A stretch of 58,048 bases of DNA from Psychromonas ossibalaenae ATCC BAA-1528 (GCF_000381745.1 NZ_KB906996.1:1-58048), one strand, 5' to 3'; shown: positions 34,456 to 44,342, counted from the first letter of the stretch. Notes: a model not told the origin generated them from the sequence alone. Numbers and translations: made by a program.

Positions 34456-36150
34456 TTAATGATGTTTTAACCAGACAAACTGGTAGGCGGCGAGTGTAAA
34501 TTCAGATTTAAGTTTTCTACGGCTGACCAGATCATAACCACTATACGGCAGACTGACCTGCTGATCCTGCTCCGTCAGGTTCATCACATAAGTGACCGCC
34601 TGTTCTCCCTCTCCGCGAATAAGTGCAAACAGCCCGGAAGAAAGATTCAATATCTGCTGCTTGGATTGTGGAGAAAACGCAGTTTCTAAGCTTCTCAACT
34701 GCAACAAACGAGTCAGTTCAGTACAGATAATATTGCGTAAACTGCCTTCTTCCATCAGTTCACTTTCAAGTACTGATAAATCAAGTTTTTCCCTGTTGAT
34801 ACGTCGATTTATTCCAGACTCCAGCATGCCCTGAATATCATTCTCACTGCCTAACAGGCTATGGTAATAAACAGCCGGGACACCGATAAACGACAGCAGC
34901 AGTGACTGAGCGGCTAAAAATTTAGCGGCTTTTTCCTGTCTGCTGTCAGCGGGCTCTGTAAGTGCGCTTAAATAGTTAATATTTAACTCGTAGGGTGACT
35001 GTGAACCGTCGCTGTTATTTTTATAATTTACCCGCCCTCCTTTTCGCTCTACTTCCCGGCACATCATCTGTCGATCAGTGTCCTTCAGAATGCCCTCTGT
35101 CGGACGCACTCCGATGCCGTCGTGGCTTGCTAAAAAATTAAAATATGTGGTTTTTGAAGCGGCTTGTAAATTGGCATTCGCCTCAAAGGTTAACCCTTCA
35201 GCCCATTTAGTTAACACGCGGCTGTCCTGGCTTAAAAAAGCATGCAGGGTTAACGGCGGCAGCGGAAACTGATAAACCATATGGGCCTCATCAGCTTCAC
35301 CAAAGTAAGAAATATTTTCCGGATGCGGTACATTTGTTTCCGTGATCAGCAGGCAGCCTTTTGCCGTATGATCTAAAATAAGACGCCATAACTTAATGAT
35401 TTCATGCGCCTGCGGCAGATGAATACAGCTGCTGCCCAGTACTTTCCAGATAAAACCTATCGCATCAAGACGAATCGAGCGGCCGCCGTTGGCTGCATAC
35501 ATAAGCAGAATATCGATACTTTCCAGCAGCACTTTCGGACTGCTGAAGTTAATATCAATCTGATCTTCTGAAAAGGTCGTCCAGATATGCACCGTTTCAC
35601 CATCTGCTTTGGTAAAAGGCGTTAACAGCGGAAAAGCACGCGGCCGCGTGACACTGGAATGATCGACAGCCGGATCGCTGCTGATAAAATAATCCTGATA
35701 AGACTCTTCCCCCGCTAAATAACCCTGAAACCAGTCACTGCTTTTTGATATATGGTTAATCACACAGTCGTACATCAGATCAAAGTTTGCAGCAAGCGCA
35801 TTCAGATCACTCCAGTCCCCCAGAGCACTGTCTACTGCGCGGTAATCCACTACGCTGAAACCGTCATCTGAAGTATATGGAAACATCGGCAGAATATGAA
35901 TATTGCTAAGCACGCCTTTGAGATGTTTATCAGCAAAGGTTTTCAGCGTCGCTAACGGAGCTTTTCCCTGCTGTGAAATACTATCGCCATAGGTGATCAG
36001 GTAACTGCTTGTCTGATCCACCCAGTTCTGATAAACAGGTGTTTTGCCCTGCCATTTTTCGATTAAGATCAAGATAGATTCACAAATCGAATCAGCCTGT
36101 TCCTGACCATAAAGGAGTGTTACTTTCTCTCTGATTTGATTTTTAAACAT
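34456..36150 (-). CDS. GH13_18 sugar phosphorylase, glucosylglycerate/sucrose phosphorylase-like
   Basis: A 564-residue cytoplasmic enzyme of glycoside hydrolase family 13 subfamily 18, whose members (sucrose phosphorylase, sucrose-6-phosphate phosphorylase, glucosylglycerate phosphorylase/YcjM) break an alpha-glucoside with phosphate. Visible: HILPMFPYTSDDGFSVVDYRAVD (85-107), CVINHIS, nucleophile Asp229 in SIRLDAIGF, acid/base Glu271 in LLITETNVPHPENISYFG, and FLASHDGIGVRPTEGIL. Because it pairs with a GH38 enzyme and PTS, a phosphorylated or glycerate-linked glucoside is a likely substrate; this is inference. It overlaps the GH38 gene by 8 bp. Confidence 0.85.
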   Translation of the reverse strand: MFKNQIREKVTLLYGQEQADSICESILILIEKWQGKTPVYQNWVDQTSSYLITYGDSISQQGKAPLATLKTFADKHLKGVLSNIHILPMFPYTSDDGFSVVDYRAVDSALGDWSDLNALAANFDLMYDCVINHISKSSDWFQGYLAGEESYQDYFISSDPAVDHSSVTRPRAFPLLTPFTKADGETVHIWTTFSEDQIDINFSSPKVLLESIDILLMYAANGGRSIRLDAIGFIWKVLGSSCIHLPQAHEIIKLWRLILDHTAKGCLLITETNVPHPENISYFGEADEAHMVYQFPLPPLTLHAFLSQDSRVLTKWAEGLTFEANANLQAASKTTYFNFLASHDGIGVRPTEGILKDTDRQMMCREVERKGGRVNYKNNSDGSQSPYELNINYLSALTEPADSRQEKAAKFLAAQSLLLSFIGVPAVYYHSLLGSENDIQGMLESGINRRINREKLDLSVLESELMEEGSLRNIICTELTRLLQLRSLETAFSPQSKQQILNLSSGLFALIRGEGEQAVTYVMNLTEQDQQVSLPYSGYDLVSRRKLKSEFTLAAYQFVWLKHH

Positions 36151-38779
36151 GACACTGCCCTTTAATCAGTAAACGCAGATCAACAGTGTTATTCGGTGTT
36201 ACCTGCGCATCGGCATTTTCAATAGTCTGCTCACGATAATTAACAATACTGACCTCTGCAAAGTGGTTAAACTGGTTCAGATCCAGCTGTATCGCTTTGT
36301 TAGTCGGATTGTATAAACGTAATAACAACACATCTTTATGATAAAAAGAGTGTGAAATACTCGATAACTGTAAAGCCTGCGACAGTGAAAATAAGCTGAA
36401 AGATTTCGCCATTGTCTTTTTATCAAATGATACCTGAAAACGCTCTAAGCGGTTTTCAAAACTATTAAGGCTCTGTTTCTGATAACAAAACGGCTGGTTC
36501 AGATACTCAGTTTCTATCTCTCGAATAACCTGATGAGAGGCTTGTGTCGTTAACGCCAGCGAAAAGCTGAAATTCATGCTCTGCTGCAGCTGCGCATCGG
36601 GCGTATGCACCACAGTATTATTAATACCTGAAGCACGCCCAGGACGCCATAACAGATCATCTTTACCCAGCACACCCGTTGATTTAAACAGCGTAAAAGC
36701 GATCTGATCGGTATCTGCACTTTTCAAAATCTGGAACTCTTTTAACCCCCGTCCGTTAAGGATAAGAGCACGCCCAGATTGAGCAAGTGCAACGATACCT
36801 TCGGTTGTTTCTATATCGATCGGACATTCGCGATAATCTGTCTGCCAGCCTTCAATATTCGGCGCAACAGCATGCTCCATTAAAGCAAACGGCTGGGTGC
36901 TGATGGATTTATCGGTACAGATGTCTGAGTTGATCACAACACGCACACGATGATCTTTAACCTGATTACAGGTACTGATATCAACCAGAAGGTTCTGCTG
37001 TTCTACTGTTAATGTCAAAGTAACAATAAAGGAAAGACAGCGGCTGCTCTGGCCTAAACGACGCTCCTCTAAATCAGCCGGCACAGACATAGTGCAGCGC
37101 AGTTTCATCTGCTGGCAAAGCTCACCTTTCTGAGTTTCCAATAACTCAAAGGCATCAGAGTAAAGCGCGGCGTCCCCGGCTAAGGGGGAAAAGTCATAGG
37201 AATCACCGTCATCCGCCTGGTTTTCAAAATGAATTAATTTATCAATCACCCGACCGGTACACTTTTCAGTTACTGCTAAACAGCCGTTTTCTAAACGTAA
37301 AGAGAGAAAGTCATTATCAATCACAGCACTGATGCTTTTCGGCTGCTCCTGCTTTGTATCTGCTTTTATTACCTGATAAGTACAGTAACCCACTGCTGGT
37401 AATTCAGTTACACGGACTTTTAAGGTAAAACGGTAATAGGCAGGCACATCAACCTCTTTCTCACCATCTTTAGTACTTTCTATGACCTTACCACCATCAA
37501 GTTTTTCACGTTTAACAAGCTCTGACGGTAAAACAGTTCCTTGATGAAGAATTTCAACCGCTTCATGTTGACTAAAAACAACAGCATCAACAATGCCGTT
37601 AAAAGGAGTTAAGCGGTTATTAAAAATCATCAGTTCATCTTCATCACATACCTGCGCGGCAATATTTTTGATGATCAGGTTATATAACCCATGGCAGATC
37701 TGTTCAGCCTGTTTTAAACGATGCACAATGTCTGCATTGGTAGCATCACTGTTGCAGCCGCCGATACTGTCATGTGCATGACATTCAATAATTTTCTTCC
37801 ATGCAATATCTAAAAGTTCGGTATGTACTTCGATATCATGAGCTTTAGCTATAGCACTAAGCAGTTCGAGTTTTTTCAGTAAAAACTGTTCTATTTCAAA
37901 GTTGAGTTTTTTAATATCGTAACGAACAGATCCGATAGTTTTATGAATGCGTGTATAACGCGGCGTTTTAAACTCGCCCTGATAGGTTTCAAAACCATCG
38001 CTGCTGCGATGCAGATAATCAACATAATTTTCCATTGAAGAGATGCAGTACAAATCCTCCTGCGGACTGCGCTGCGTGGCTTTTCGCAGGGTTTCCGGCA
38101 GTTCAGGATCAATATTTACCTGATCGCCGCCGCTGGGAATTAACACTTCATCTAGACCGGACAGGGCTTTTATTTTTTCTACCATTGGAAAAATCTTATT
38201 ATCCAGGTGGCTCGGCGAAGCCGTAATATTTTTTGCCGCACCGTAACCGTAAACCAGGTTATAAGCGGTAATTCGGTCTCCGCCAGGTGACTGCCAGAAG
38301 AAATTAGATCGCTCAACCTGAGAGTCATAATCAATGCCGCGCCAGAAAACGATATTATCGATACCAAAACCTTGGAACAAAGTCGGCATTTGTGCATTAT
38401 GACCAAAGGTATCCGGCAGATAACCCACCATCATGCAGTGTCCCATCTCTTCAGCAATATGCATTCCGTATTTAAGATTACGAATAATTGACTCACCGGC
38501 AACATTAAATGTATCTGTCTGCGTATACCAGGGGCCGATGAACAGGCGTTTATCACGAACAAGTTTTGCCATACGCTCACGCATATGCGGCAGTATTTTC
38601 AGATAATCTTCAACGATTGCAGACTGACCGTCTAAATGATAACAGCTGTAGTCAGCCTGCTTTTCCAGTGTTTCAATCACTTTGGTAAAGTTATAAGCAG
38701 CTAACACATCACTGTCCTGCTGGGTAAAATACCACTCCCGATCCCAGTGTGTATGCGGGATAACATGAATTTTTGTCAT
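36143..38779 (-). CDS. mngB: GH38 alpha-mannosidase, MngB-like
   Basis: An 878-residue cytoplasmic alpha-mannosidase. The zinc site HTHWDREW is at residues 9-16 (His11, Asp13), the nucleophile is Asp123 in LPDTFGHNAQMPTLFQGFG, and a further zinc-ligand region is ECHAHDSIGGC near residue 340. The C-terminal half holds the beta-sandwich domains of the family. Length equals E. coli MngB, which hydrolyses 2-O-(6-phospho-mannosyl)-D-glycerate; the neighbouring PTS genes support a phosphorylated substrate. Other oligomannoside substrates remain possible. Confidence 0.9.
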   Translation of the reverse strand: MTKIHVIPHTHWDREWYFTQQDSDVLAAYNFTKVIETLEKQADYSCYHLDGQSAIVEDYLKILPHMRERMAKLVRDKRLFIGPWYTQTDTFNVAGESIIRNLKYGMHIAEEMGHCMMVGYLPDTFGHNAQMPTLFQGFGIDNIVFWRGIDYDSQVERSNFFWQSPGGDRITAYNLVYGYGAAKNITASPSHLDNKIFPMVEKIKALSGLDEVLIPSGGDQVNIDPELPETLRKATQRSPQEDLYCISSMENYVDYLHRSSDGFETYQGEFKTPRYTRIHKTIGSVRYDIKKLNFEIEQFLLKKLELLSAIAKAHDIEVHTELLDIAWKKIIECHAHDSIGGCNSDATNADIVHRLKQAEQICHGLYNLIIKNIAAQVCDEDELMIFNNRLTPFNGIVDAVVFSQHEAVEILHQGTVLPSELVKREKLDGGKVIESTKDGEKEVDVPAYYRFTLKVRVTELPAVGYCTYQVIKADTKQEQPKSISAVIDNDFLSLRLENGCLAVTEKCTGRVIDKLIHFENQADDGDSYDFSPLAGDAALYSDAFELLETQKGELCQQMKLRCTMSVPADLEERRLGQSSRCLSFIVTLTLTVEQQNLLVDISTCNQVKDHRVRVVINSDICTDKSISTQPFALMEHAVAPNIEGWQTDYRECPIDIETTEGIVALAQSGRALILNGRGLKEFQILKSADTDQIAFTLFKSTGVLGKDDLLWRPGRASGINNTVVHTPDAQLQQSMNFSFSLALTTQASHQVIREIETEYLNQPFCYQKQSLNSFENRLERFQVSFDKKTMAKSFSLFSLSQALQLSSISHSFYHKDVLLLRLYNPTNKAIQLDLNQFNHFAEVSIVNYREQTIENADAQVTPNNTVDLRLLIKGQCHV

Positions 38780-38850
38780 ATTGATTTCTCTTTGATTACT
38801 GATAAGTCATCTGGACTGTATTAACAGCAGTCCAGACGCTATTGCGAATA

Positions 38851-40251
38851 TTAGGCTTGAGATGAAGCCGGTTTAGTACAGTAAAGAAGTGCAACTGCAA
38901 CAAAACTGGAGCCGATAATAACGGACAGGGTATAATTGACAGGATCTGAGGACAGGAACCAGCCCCACACAGCAGGTAACGGTAAGCTCTGCATAACGCC
39001 CATCAGAACGGCCGCCTGCGTACCAAGAACCGCACCGAGGATCATTATCGGGATCATCTTAGGGTTTTTAAGAATAAACGGAATCGCACCTTCAGAAATA
39101 CCGATTAAACCAAGCAGTAATGATGTTTTACCCACTGTCTGCTCTTCACTGCTGAAAACACGAGGACGAAAACGTCCGTCAAGCATGGCGGCTAAACCAA
39201 CACCTATCGGTGGAATAACAATGCCTAATTCACGGGCTATCAGGTCAAAAGAGTCACTCATACCATTAAGACCGAGCGCTACTGAGCCGGCTGCTTTATT
39301 AACCGGCCCGCCCAGATCAAACGCAGTACCTGCAGCAATCACCATAGAGTACACGCCTCGTCCGGCATTACCCGCTTCAGTGAATAAAGTGATCATGCTT
39401 TGGTTAAGCGCGCCGAAGAACGGATTAATTGCATATTCCATGGTCAATACCATCACTACGCCGCTGACCAGCGGTACCAGGAGCATTGTTTTTAAAGTGG
39501 TTAATTCCGTTTTTACTTTAATAGTATCATTGAGATAACGCACTAAATAACCGACTAGAAAACCAATCGCAATCGCACCGAAGAAACCGGAGGGTGCCCA
39601 GGTTTCAATACCAAAAAAGCGTTTATATACTTCATCGGACATTACTCCGCCGATAAAGGCCGGTATCAGTGCAGGTTTCCCAGCTATCGAATAAGCAAGG
39701 TACCCGGCAAATATCGGATACATAAACTTCATGGTCATAAAGCCTAAACGATCCAGTGTTTCAAAAGGTGTGCCGCTGATATCGATAAACTCGCCGGTTA
39801 TCTTAGCGACAGCCATCAGCAGTCCACCCAGCACAACAACCGGCAGCATGTAACTGATACCTGTCATTATGTGTCCGATAAACACTTGATATGCCGAACG
39901 CTCTTCTTCATAGACAGCGGCAGCTTCGGATTTATCTTTACCCTGCTTCATAGCGGCCGGCAGCAGTTCTTCGGCACGTTTTATCAGTTCTTGGGTACGT
40001 ACCTTCAGCGGCTTGCTGTTATCAAAACGTTCCATTTCCATAATAGGCACATCAATTGCCAGCACCACAGCATCTGCTGTTGCAATATCATTTGCCGTCA
40101 GTCTGTTTTTAACGCCGTCACTGCCCTGCGTTTCAACTTTTACTTCAAAGCCGTGCTTTTCCGCCCAGCTTTTTATTTTTTTGGCAGCCATAAACGTATG
40201 TGCAATACCCGTCGGGCAGGCTGTTACAGCCACCAGTTTTTTCTTGGTCAT
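38851..40251 (-). CDS. PTS fructose-family EIIBC (MngA-like)
   Basis: A 466-residue sugar permease of the fructose-mannitol PTS family, started at the ATG at 40251 (GAGG upstream); the frame is open to 40323. Residues 1-100 are EIIB with the phosphorylated Cys12 in VTACPTGIAHTFMAAKKI. Residues about 135-466 are EIIC with eight or more hydrophobic segments and GGPVNKAAGSVALG, typical of fructose-type EIIC. The EIIA domain that is fused in E. coli MngA and many relatives is encoded separately, at the end of the operon. First gene of the EIIBC-GH38-GH13-EIIA operon. Confidence 0.92.
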   Translation of the reverse strand: MTKKKLVAVTACPTGIAHTFMAAKKIKSWAEKHGFEVKVETQGSDGVKNRLTANDIATADAVVLAIDVPIMEMERFDNSKPLKVRTQELIKRAEELLPAAMKQGKDKSEAAAVYEEERSAYQVFIGHIMTGISYMLPVVVLGGLLMAVAKITGEFIDISGTPFETLDRLGFMTMKFMYPIFAGYLAYSIAGKPALIPAFIGGVMSDEVYKRFFGIETWAPSGFFGAIAIGFLVGYLVRYLNDTIKVKTELTTLKTMLLVPLVSGVVMVLTMEYAINPFFGALNQSMITLFTEAGNAGRGVYSMVIAAGTAFDLGGPVNKAAGSVALGLNGMSDSFDLIARELGIVIPPIGVGLAAMLDGRFRPRVFSSEEQTVGKTSLLLGLIGISEGAIPFILKNPKMIPIMILGAVLGTQAAVLMGVMQSLPLPAVWGWFLSSDPVNYTLSVIIGSSFVAVALLYCTKPASSQA

Positions 40252-40457
40252 ATTCAGATCCTCTGCTTTGAGTGCGCCCAGTATAAAATGAAATATAACG
40301 ATGGGAATCGTTTCCTCATACATTAAGTGTATGGTGATACGCAGCGCATTCTGCCGGCGCTGACGTTTTAAATCTTTCTTTTAATGATCTTGATCGTAGC
40401 ATTGCAGTAATAAATACCGCTTAATATTCATCTCTTAATCAGGATAGAAAACGCTAA

Positions 40458-41117
40458 ATGAATACCTTTAAAGGCACTGAACGTCATATATATGAGTTTA
40501 TTATCAGCCATGCATCAGTCTTAACTGATATTTCAGCCAAGCAGGTGGCGGCTAAAGCGCTCACAACAACAACATCGGTTAACCGTGTCTGTAAGAAAAT
40601 GGGCTACAGCAGCTACACAGAGCTTCGTTATAAACTAGCGGGAGATTTAATTAATGAAACACACCGGCAGACTGAGCCGCAGACAGATCAGGAAGAAAGT
40701 GAAGATAAAATAGCTAAAACTGCACAGGCACTGAAATCGGCACAGGTTGTTTATTTATACTCCCGCGGTGCTTCGCTGGTCAGCGTAAATTACTTATCAC
40801 GTTTTCTTTCTCTGGCTAATATTCCGCATCTAGTGATCACGGATATTCATCAGCTCAGCAGTGCCAACAAAGGAACGCTTCTGGTGATCAGCAAATCAGG
40901 GGAAACCGATGCCGTTATTGATATGACTCACAATGCCAAACGCAAAGAAATGACTGTAATTTCTGTTTCTCATCAAAGCTCGACACTCAGTAAAATCAGC
41001 CGTCTAAATATTGATTTAACCCGGCAGATAGACGGTACTTCGGTGTACGGACGGGAAAGCCAGATCGATATTCTGGAAATCGTCGATAAAATTGGCGAAC
41101 ATATATTAAGACGATAG
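40458..41117 (+). CDS. RpiR/MurR-family transcriptional regulator
   Basis: A 219-residue regulator, rather short for the family. Residues 1-75 are the RpiR-type helix-turn-helix domain (DISAKQVAAKALTTTTSVNRVCKKMGYSSYTELRYKL). Residues about 90-215 are a SIS sugar-phosphate-binding domain (VYLYSRGASLVSVNYLSRFL, LLVISKSGETDAVIDMTHNAK). It is divergent from the PTS operon with a 206-bp shared region, so it most likely controls that operon in response to the phosphorylated sugar. E. coli mng genes use a GntR-type regulator instead. Confidence 0.9.
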   Translation: MNTFKGTERHIYEFIISHASVLTDISAKQVAAKALTTTTSVNRVCKKMGYSSYTELRYKLAGDLINETHRQTEPQTDQEESEDKIAKTAQALKSAQVVYLYSRGASLVSVNYLSRFLSLANIPHLVITDIHQLSSANKGTLLVISKSGETDAVIDMTHNAKRKEMTVISVSHQSSTLSKISRLNIDLTRQIDGTSVYGRESQIDILEIVDKIGEHILRR

Positions 41118-41332
41118 TATAGAGCTTATGCATACGCCGTTGTTGTCAGCACAGAGAAAACGCGGCGGCAAGTTTTTTAACTGTATTCATTGAGACAGTG
41201 CACACTAGTACCACCATACAGCGAATGTTCTACGATACCTTTTAATAAATATTCTGCCTTTCCTATAATCCTCGCGACACATAAAACGGTTCACTTGAAC
41301 TGACTAAGATGATTATTTACAAGGGTAGAATA

Positions 41333-42076
41333 ATGAAACTAAAAACAGCTGGATGCGCAGCTCTGAGTGCTCTCCTAAGCCTGCCGGCCGCCGCAGGTCA
41401 AACCAATCTTGATGTACGTTTTGGTTACAACACCACTTCCGAAAATAAAGACAGCCGCGTGAAATTCATGCACACTTTTGACAATGGATTCTATTTCAGT
41501 GCAGAAGCAGCTCAAAATCATGGTGACAGCTATTTTGGCGGTAATGATGCTGCTGATGATGAAAAAAACGGCCTGATCGGCAGCGCACAGGAGTTTGAAG
41601 GCAGGTATCAGTTTAATGTAACTGAAGACTGGTATATAGCACCAGCATTAGTTGTGGTAACCACAAAAGACCGCACAGATTACCGTCCTTATGTAAAAAC
41701 AGGTACAACCTTTGCTAACGGTATTGATTTCAGCGCCCGCTACCGTTTTAACTATTCAAATGATGCTAACGGCAAAACATTCCTGGACGGCTCCGGTACA
41801 ACACGCGATTCATCCCATCAGTTTGATATCTGGGTGGCAAAAAGCATTGCCGACTGGGGACTTATGTATAACCCGCGTTATCGTTTTCAAGACGGCGTAG
41901 ATCAGGGGACCGGTGGTGATGATTACTGGGAGCACACCATTGTGATTAGTAAAAACATGGATGATTCCTGGACGCCTTATCTGGAACTAGTTTCCGTTGA
42001 TCAAACCTATGTAAATGACAGCGGCGAGCATAAAAATGATTATGCAGTCCGTCTGGGTATCAATATTGCGTTATAA
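41333..42076 (+). CDS. KdgM-like oligosaccharide porin
   Basis: A 247-residue outer membrane beta-barrel protein with a signal peptide (residues 1-20, cut after AAA/AAG). The start is the ATG at 41333, preceded by AAGGGTAGA. The sequence shows alternating amphipathic strands with FYFSAEAAQNHGD, FEGRYQF, DWYIAPALVVV, FSARYRFNYS and a final strand YAVRLGINIAL, as in the KdgM group (12-stranded, small monomeric channels for acidic oligosaccharides). It is next to the RpiR gene and likely lets the operon's substrate enter. Confidence 0.8.
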   Translation: MKLKTAGCAALSALLSLPAAAGQTNLDVRFGYNTTSENKDSRVKFMHTFDNGFYFSAEAAQNHGDSYFGGNDAADDEKNGLIGSAQEFEGRYQFNVTEDWYIAPALVVVTTKDRTDYRPYVKTGTTFANGIDFSARYRFNYSNDANGKTFLDGSGTTRDSSHQFDIWVAKSIADWGLMYNPRYRFQDGVDQGTGGDDYWEHTIVISKNMDDSWTPYLELVSVDQTYVNDSGEHKNDYAVRLGINIAL

Positions 42077-42081
42077 ACAGC

Positions 42082-42120
42082 AGGCATAACCGCCTATATT
42101 CTAAGTGGTTATGCCTTTCT
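42082..42120 (+). terminator. Terminator after the porin gene
   Basis: AGGCATAACC (42082-42091) pairs with GGTTATGCCT (42107-42116), followed by TTCT, just after the porin stop codon. The remainder of the gap to yqhD shows nothing certain. Confidence 0.75.
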
Positions 42121-42360
42121 ACTGCTGATAGCTTACCAGCAATCCGCGCTGTTTTTCAGCACGGATTATCTATATCCACAGACAGCGCCCCTTTTACTGC
42201 GCACCTTCCCTGCAGTAAATGCAGCATCGGTCGCTAATTTGTCACAGCAATGAAGCTAAAGTCGATGATTTATCATGGAAACATGCTTTAATGTAAGCAT
42301 AGTATACAGCCTCTAGAATCAATATGGCTGGCATTACATTCTCAATAACTGGAGAGCCCC

Positions 42361-43512
42361 ATGAACAATTTTACCTTTTATAACAATACCCGTATTCATT
42401 TTGGTGAAGGTCAGATCAGCGCAATTGCTTCAGAAATTCCACAAAATAAAAAAGTATTAGTACTTTACGGCGGCGGATCCATCAAAAATAATGGTGTTTA
42501 TGAACAGGTCCAAACTGCATTAACAGATCATGACTGGGATGAGTTTTCCGGCATTGAACCAAATCCGCAATACGATACATTAATGAAAGCCGTTGAAAAA
42601 ATTAACAATGAAGGTTTTGATTATCTGCTTGCAGTCGGCGGCGGTTCGGTTATTGACGGTACAAAATTTATCGCGGCGGCAGCCTGCTTCAAAGGTAACG
42701 ATCCCTGGGATATCGTTTCTAAATACGCGCCGGTGGATACGGCACTGCCCCTTGGCTCTGTTTTAACACTGCCGGCAACCGGCTCAGAAAGTAACGGCGG
42801 CGCAGTGATCACCCGAGGTCAGGATAAACTCGGATTCGGCTCTCCGTTAGTACGTCCCGCTTTTGCCGTTTTAGACCCGACAACCACCCTGAGTTTATCG
42901 GCCCGTCAAAGCGCAAATGGTGTTGTGGATGCCTTTGTACATGTCATGGAGCAGTACCTAACTTATCCGGTTAATGCGAAAGTTCAGGACCGCTTTGCCG
43001 AAGCATTATTACTCAACCTGATCGAAGAAGGACCAAAGGTGCTTAGAACACCTGACGATTTAGAAGTACGCGCCAATATAATGTGGAGTGCAACGCAGGC
43101 CTTAAATGGTTTAATCGGCGCAGGTGTTCCTAACGACTGGACATCTCATATGATAGGTCATGAGCTTACCGGTAATTTCGGCATCGACCATGCACGCAGC
43201 CTGAGCATTGTATTACCTGCTGTAATGGACGTCTGCCGCGTTGAAAAAGAAGCTAAATTATTACAATATGCACAACGCATTTTCGGTATTAATGAAGGCT
43301 CAACTGAGGAGCGTATTGAGCAGGCTATCGGCAGTACAATCGCATTTTTCAAATCGATGGGGGTTCCGACAACACTGAGCGAAGTTGATCTGGATATCAG
43401 TTCAATTGAAGTGCTGCTCAACAGCCTGGAAGCACATGGCATGACAGCATTAGGTGAGCATGGCAAAAATGATCTGATCAAAGCACGTGCTATTTTAGAA
43501 ACGGCACTGTAA
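42361..43512 (+). CDS. yqhD: Iron-containing alcohol dehydrogenase, YqhD-like
   Basis: A 383-residue NADPH-dependent aldehyde reductase of the group III metal-dependent alcohol dehydrogenases. NADP-binding LVLYGGGSIKNNGVY (about 34-48) and AVGGGSVIDGTKFIAA (about 94-109); metal ligands lie in VDAFVHVMEQY (Asp, His), WTSHMIGHELT and GIDHARSLSIV. The N-terminal MNNFTFYNNTRIHFGEGQ is that of YqhD, which detoxifies short aldehydes such as acrolein and glyoxal-derived products. It is separated from the porin by a terminator, so it may not belong to the sugar operon. Confidence 0.88.
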   Translation: MNNFTFYNNTRIHFGEGQISAIASEIPQNKKVLVLYGGGSIKNNGVYEQVQTALTDHDWDEFSGIEPNPQYDTLMKAVEKINNEGFDYLLAVGGGSVIDGTKFIAAAACFKGNDPWDIVSKYAPVDTALPLGSVLTLPATGSESNGGAVITRGQDKLGFGSPLVRPAFAVLDPTTTLSLSARQSANGVVDAFVHVMEQYLTYPVNAKVQDRFAEALLLNLIEEGPKVLRTPDDLEVRANIMWSATQALNGLIGAGVPNDWTSHMIGHELTGNFGIDHARSLSIVLPAVMDVCRVEKEAKLLQYAQRIFGINEGSTEERIEQAIGSTIAFFKSMGVPTTLSEVDLDISSIEVLLNSLEAHGMTALGEHGKNDLIKARAILETAL

Positions 43513-43513
43513 T

Positions 43514-43547
43514 ACCAATTCGCCAAACTAATTGGTCTGTTTTTTTA
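43514..43547 (+). terminator. Terminator after yqhD
   Basis: ACCAATT (43514-43520) pairs with AATTGGT (43530-43536), followed by CTG and seven T. The stem resembles the TACCAAT end of the repeat element at 32045, so it may derive from such an element. Confidence 0.75.
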
Positions 43548-43645
43548 TTTGGAAGTGTGGCTTTAACCGCGCAATACAAGAGGCGAGGCTAAAGCCTCAC
43601 TTCCTAAAACAGATCAGAATATTAAGCAGATTAGTATAATAACTG

Positions 43646-43683
43646 AAAAGCCTGCTTTGACAGTAGATCAAAGCAGGCTTTTT
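43646..43683. terminator. Strong bidirectional terminator
   Basis: AAAAGCCTGCTTTGA (43646-43660) and TCAAAGCAGGCTTTTT (43668-43683) form a perfect stem with flanking A and T runs, between yqhD and the convergent DUF1794 gene. Confidence 0.9.
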
Positions 43684-43707
43684 ATTTAAACAGCTAAAGT
43701 CGCAGAA

Positions 43708-44265
43708 TTATCGACGCTGTAATGTATTCTGATCAGTATGATCAAACACTCGACCGTAAATATCCAGCACCATTGTCTGTCTATAAGACAAGCTGTTTTT
43801 TTCTAAGATAACCTGCTGAACATACTGCTGCAGTTTCGCTTTTTCGCGCATAAACGGTGACTGAATCAGCTGCCAGTCCTTTGAATCGATACTGGCCTGC
43901 ACATCAAAAGTAATATTTTCTTGTTCTTTGAAGCTGCCGCCGGCCAGTACAGCCATACCGCGCGGGATAGTTAATGAATGCATAACCCGGTTGCTGTCCT
44001 GCTCCCACATCCAGTAACCTGTTTCCTGGTGAATAACTTTATCGTTACTGATACGCTGCACCTTCTGCATATAATGAACAGCACTGATCACCTGCTCTTC
44101 AGCATTAGAAACATCTCCAGCCTCAGTAAAAGTAATCGTTTCATAATATTCATTGGTCTCGGTGCCGTCCGGCTCAGGCGCCAAATCTGTTCCTTTATTA
44201 CCTGACCAGACTCCAATTAAACCAGCTAAAGGGCCGTAATTAATTTCAGTATTATCGCTCATCAA
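43708..44265 (-). CDS. Nitrobindin-like (DUF1794) beta-barrel protein
   Basis: A 185-residue cytoplasmic protein of the heme-binding/fatty-acid-binding-like barrel family. The family marker LIGVWSGNKG is at about residues 16-25, followed by YYETITFTEAG, VHYMQKV and HQETGYWMWEQDSNRVMHSLTIPRGMAVLAGG. It lacks the position and motif certainty needed to say that haem is bound. It stands alone, before a terminator. The 247-bp gap upstream carries a decayed repeat end. Confidence 0.78.
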   Translation of the reverse strand: MMSDNTEINYGPLAGLIGVWSGNKGTDLAPEPDGTETNEYYETITFTEAGDVSNAEEQVISAVHYMQKVQRISNDKVIHQETGYWMWEQDSNRVMHSLTIPRGMAVLAGGSFKEQENITFDVQASIDSKDWQLIQSPFMREKAKLQQYVQQVILEKNSLSYRQTMVLDIYGRVFDHTDQNTLQRR

Positions 44266-44305
44266 ATCACCTTTAAGAAAATATAAACAAAATAGATGGA
44301 TAAAT

Positions 44306-44342
44306 TATACCAAAGGAATTAGTGAAGTGATCAGGTATTAGC
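44306..44342. repeat. Decayed or solo end of the TATACCAA repeat family
   Basis: TATACC-AAAGGAATTA then GTGATCAG at 44306-44334 matches the right end of the element at 32045-32208 when read from the minus strand (TACCAATCGGAATAA then CTGATCAG). No partner terminus was found close by. Confidence 0.5.
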
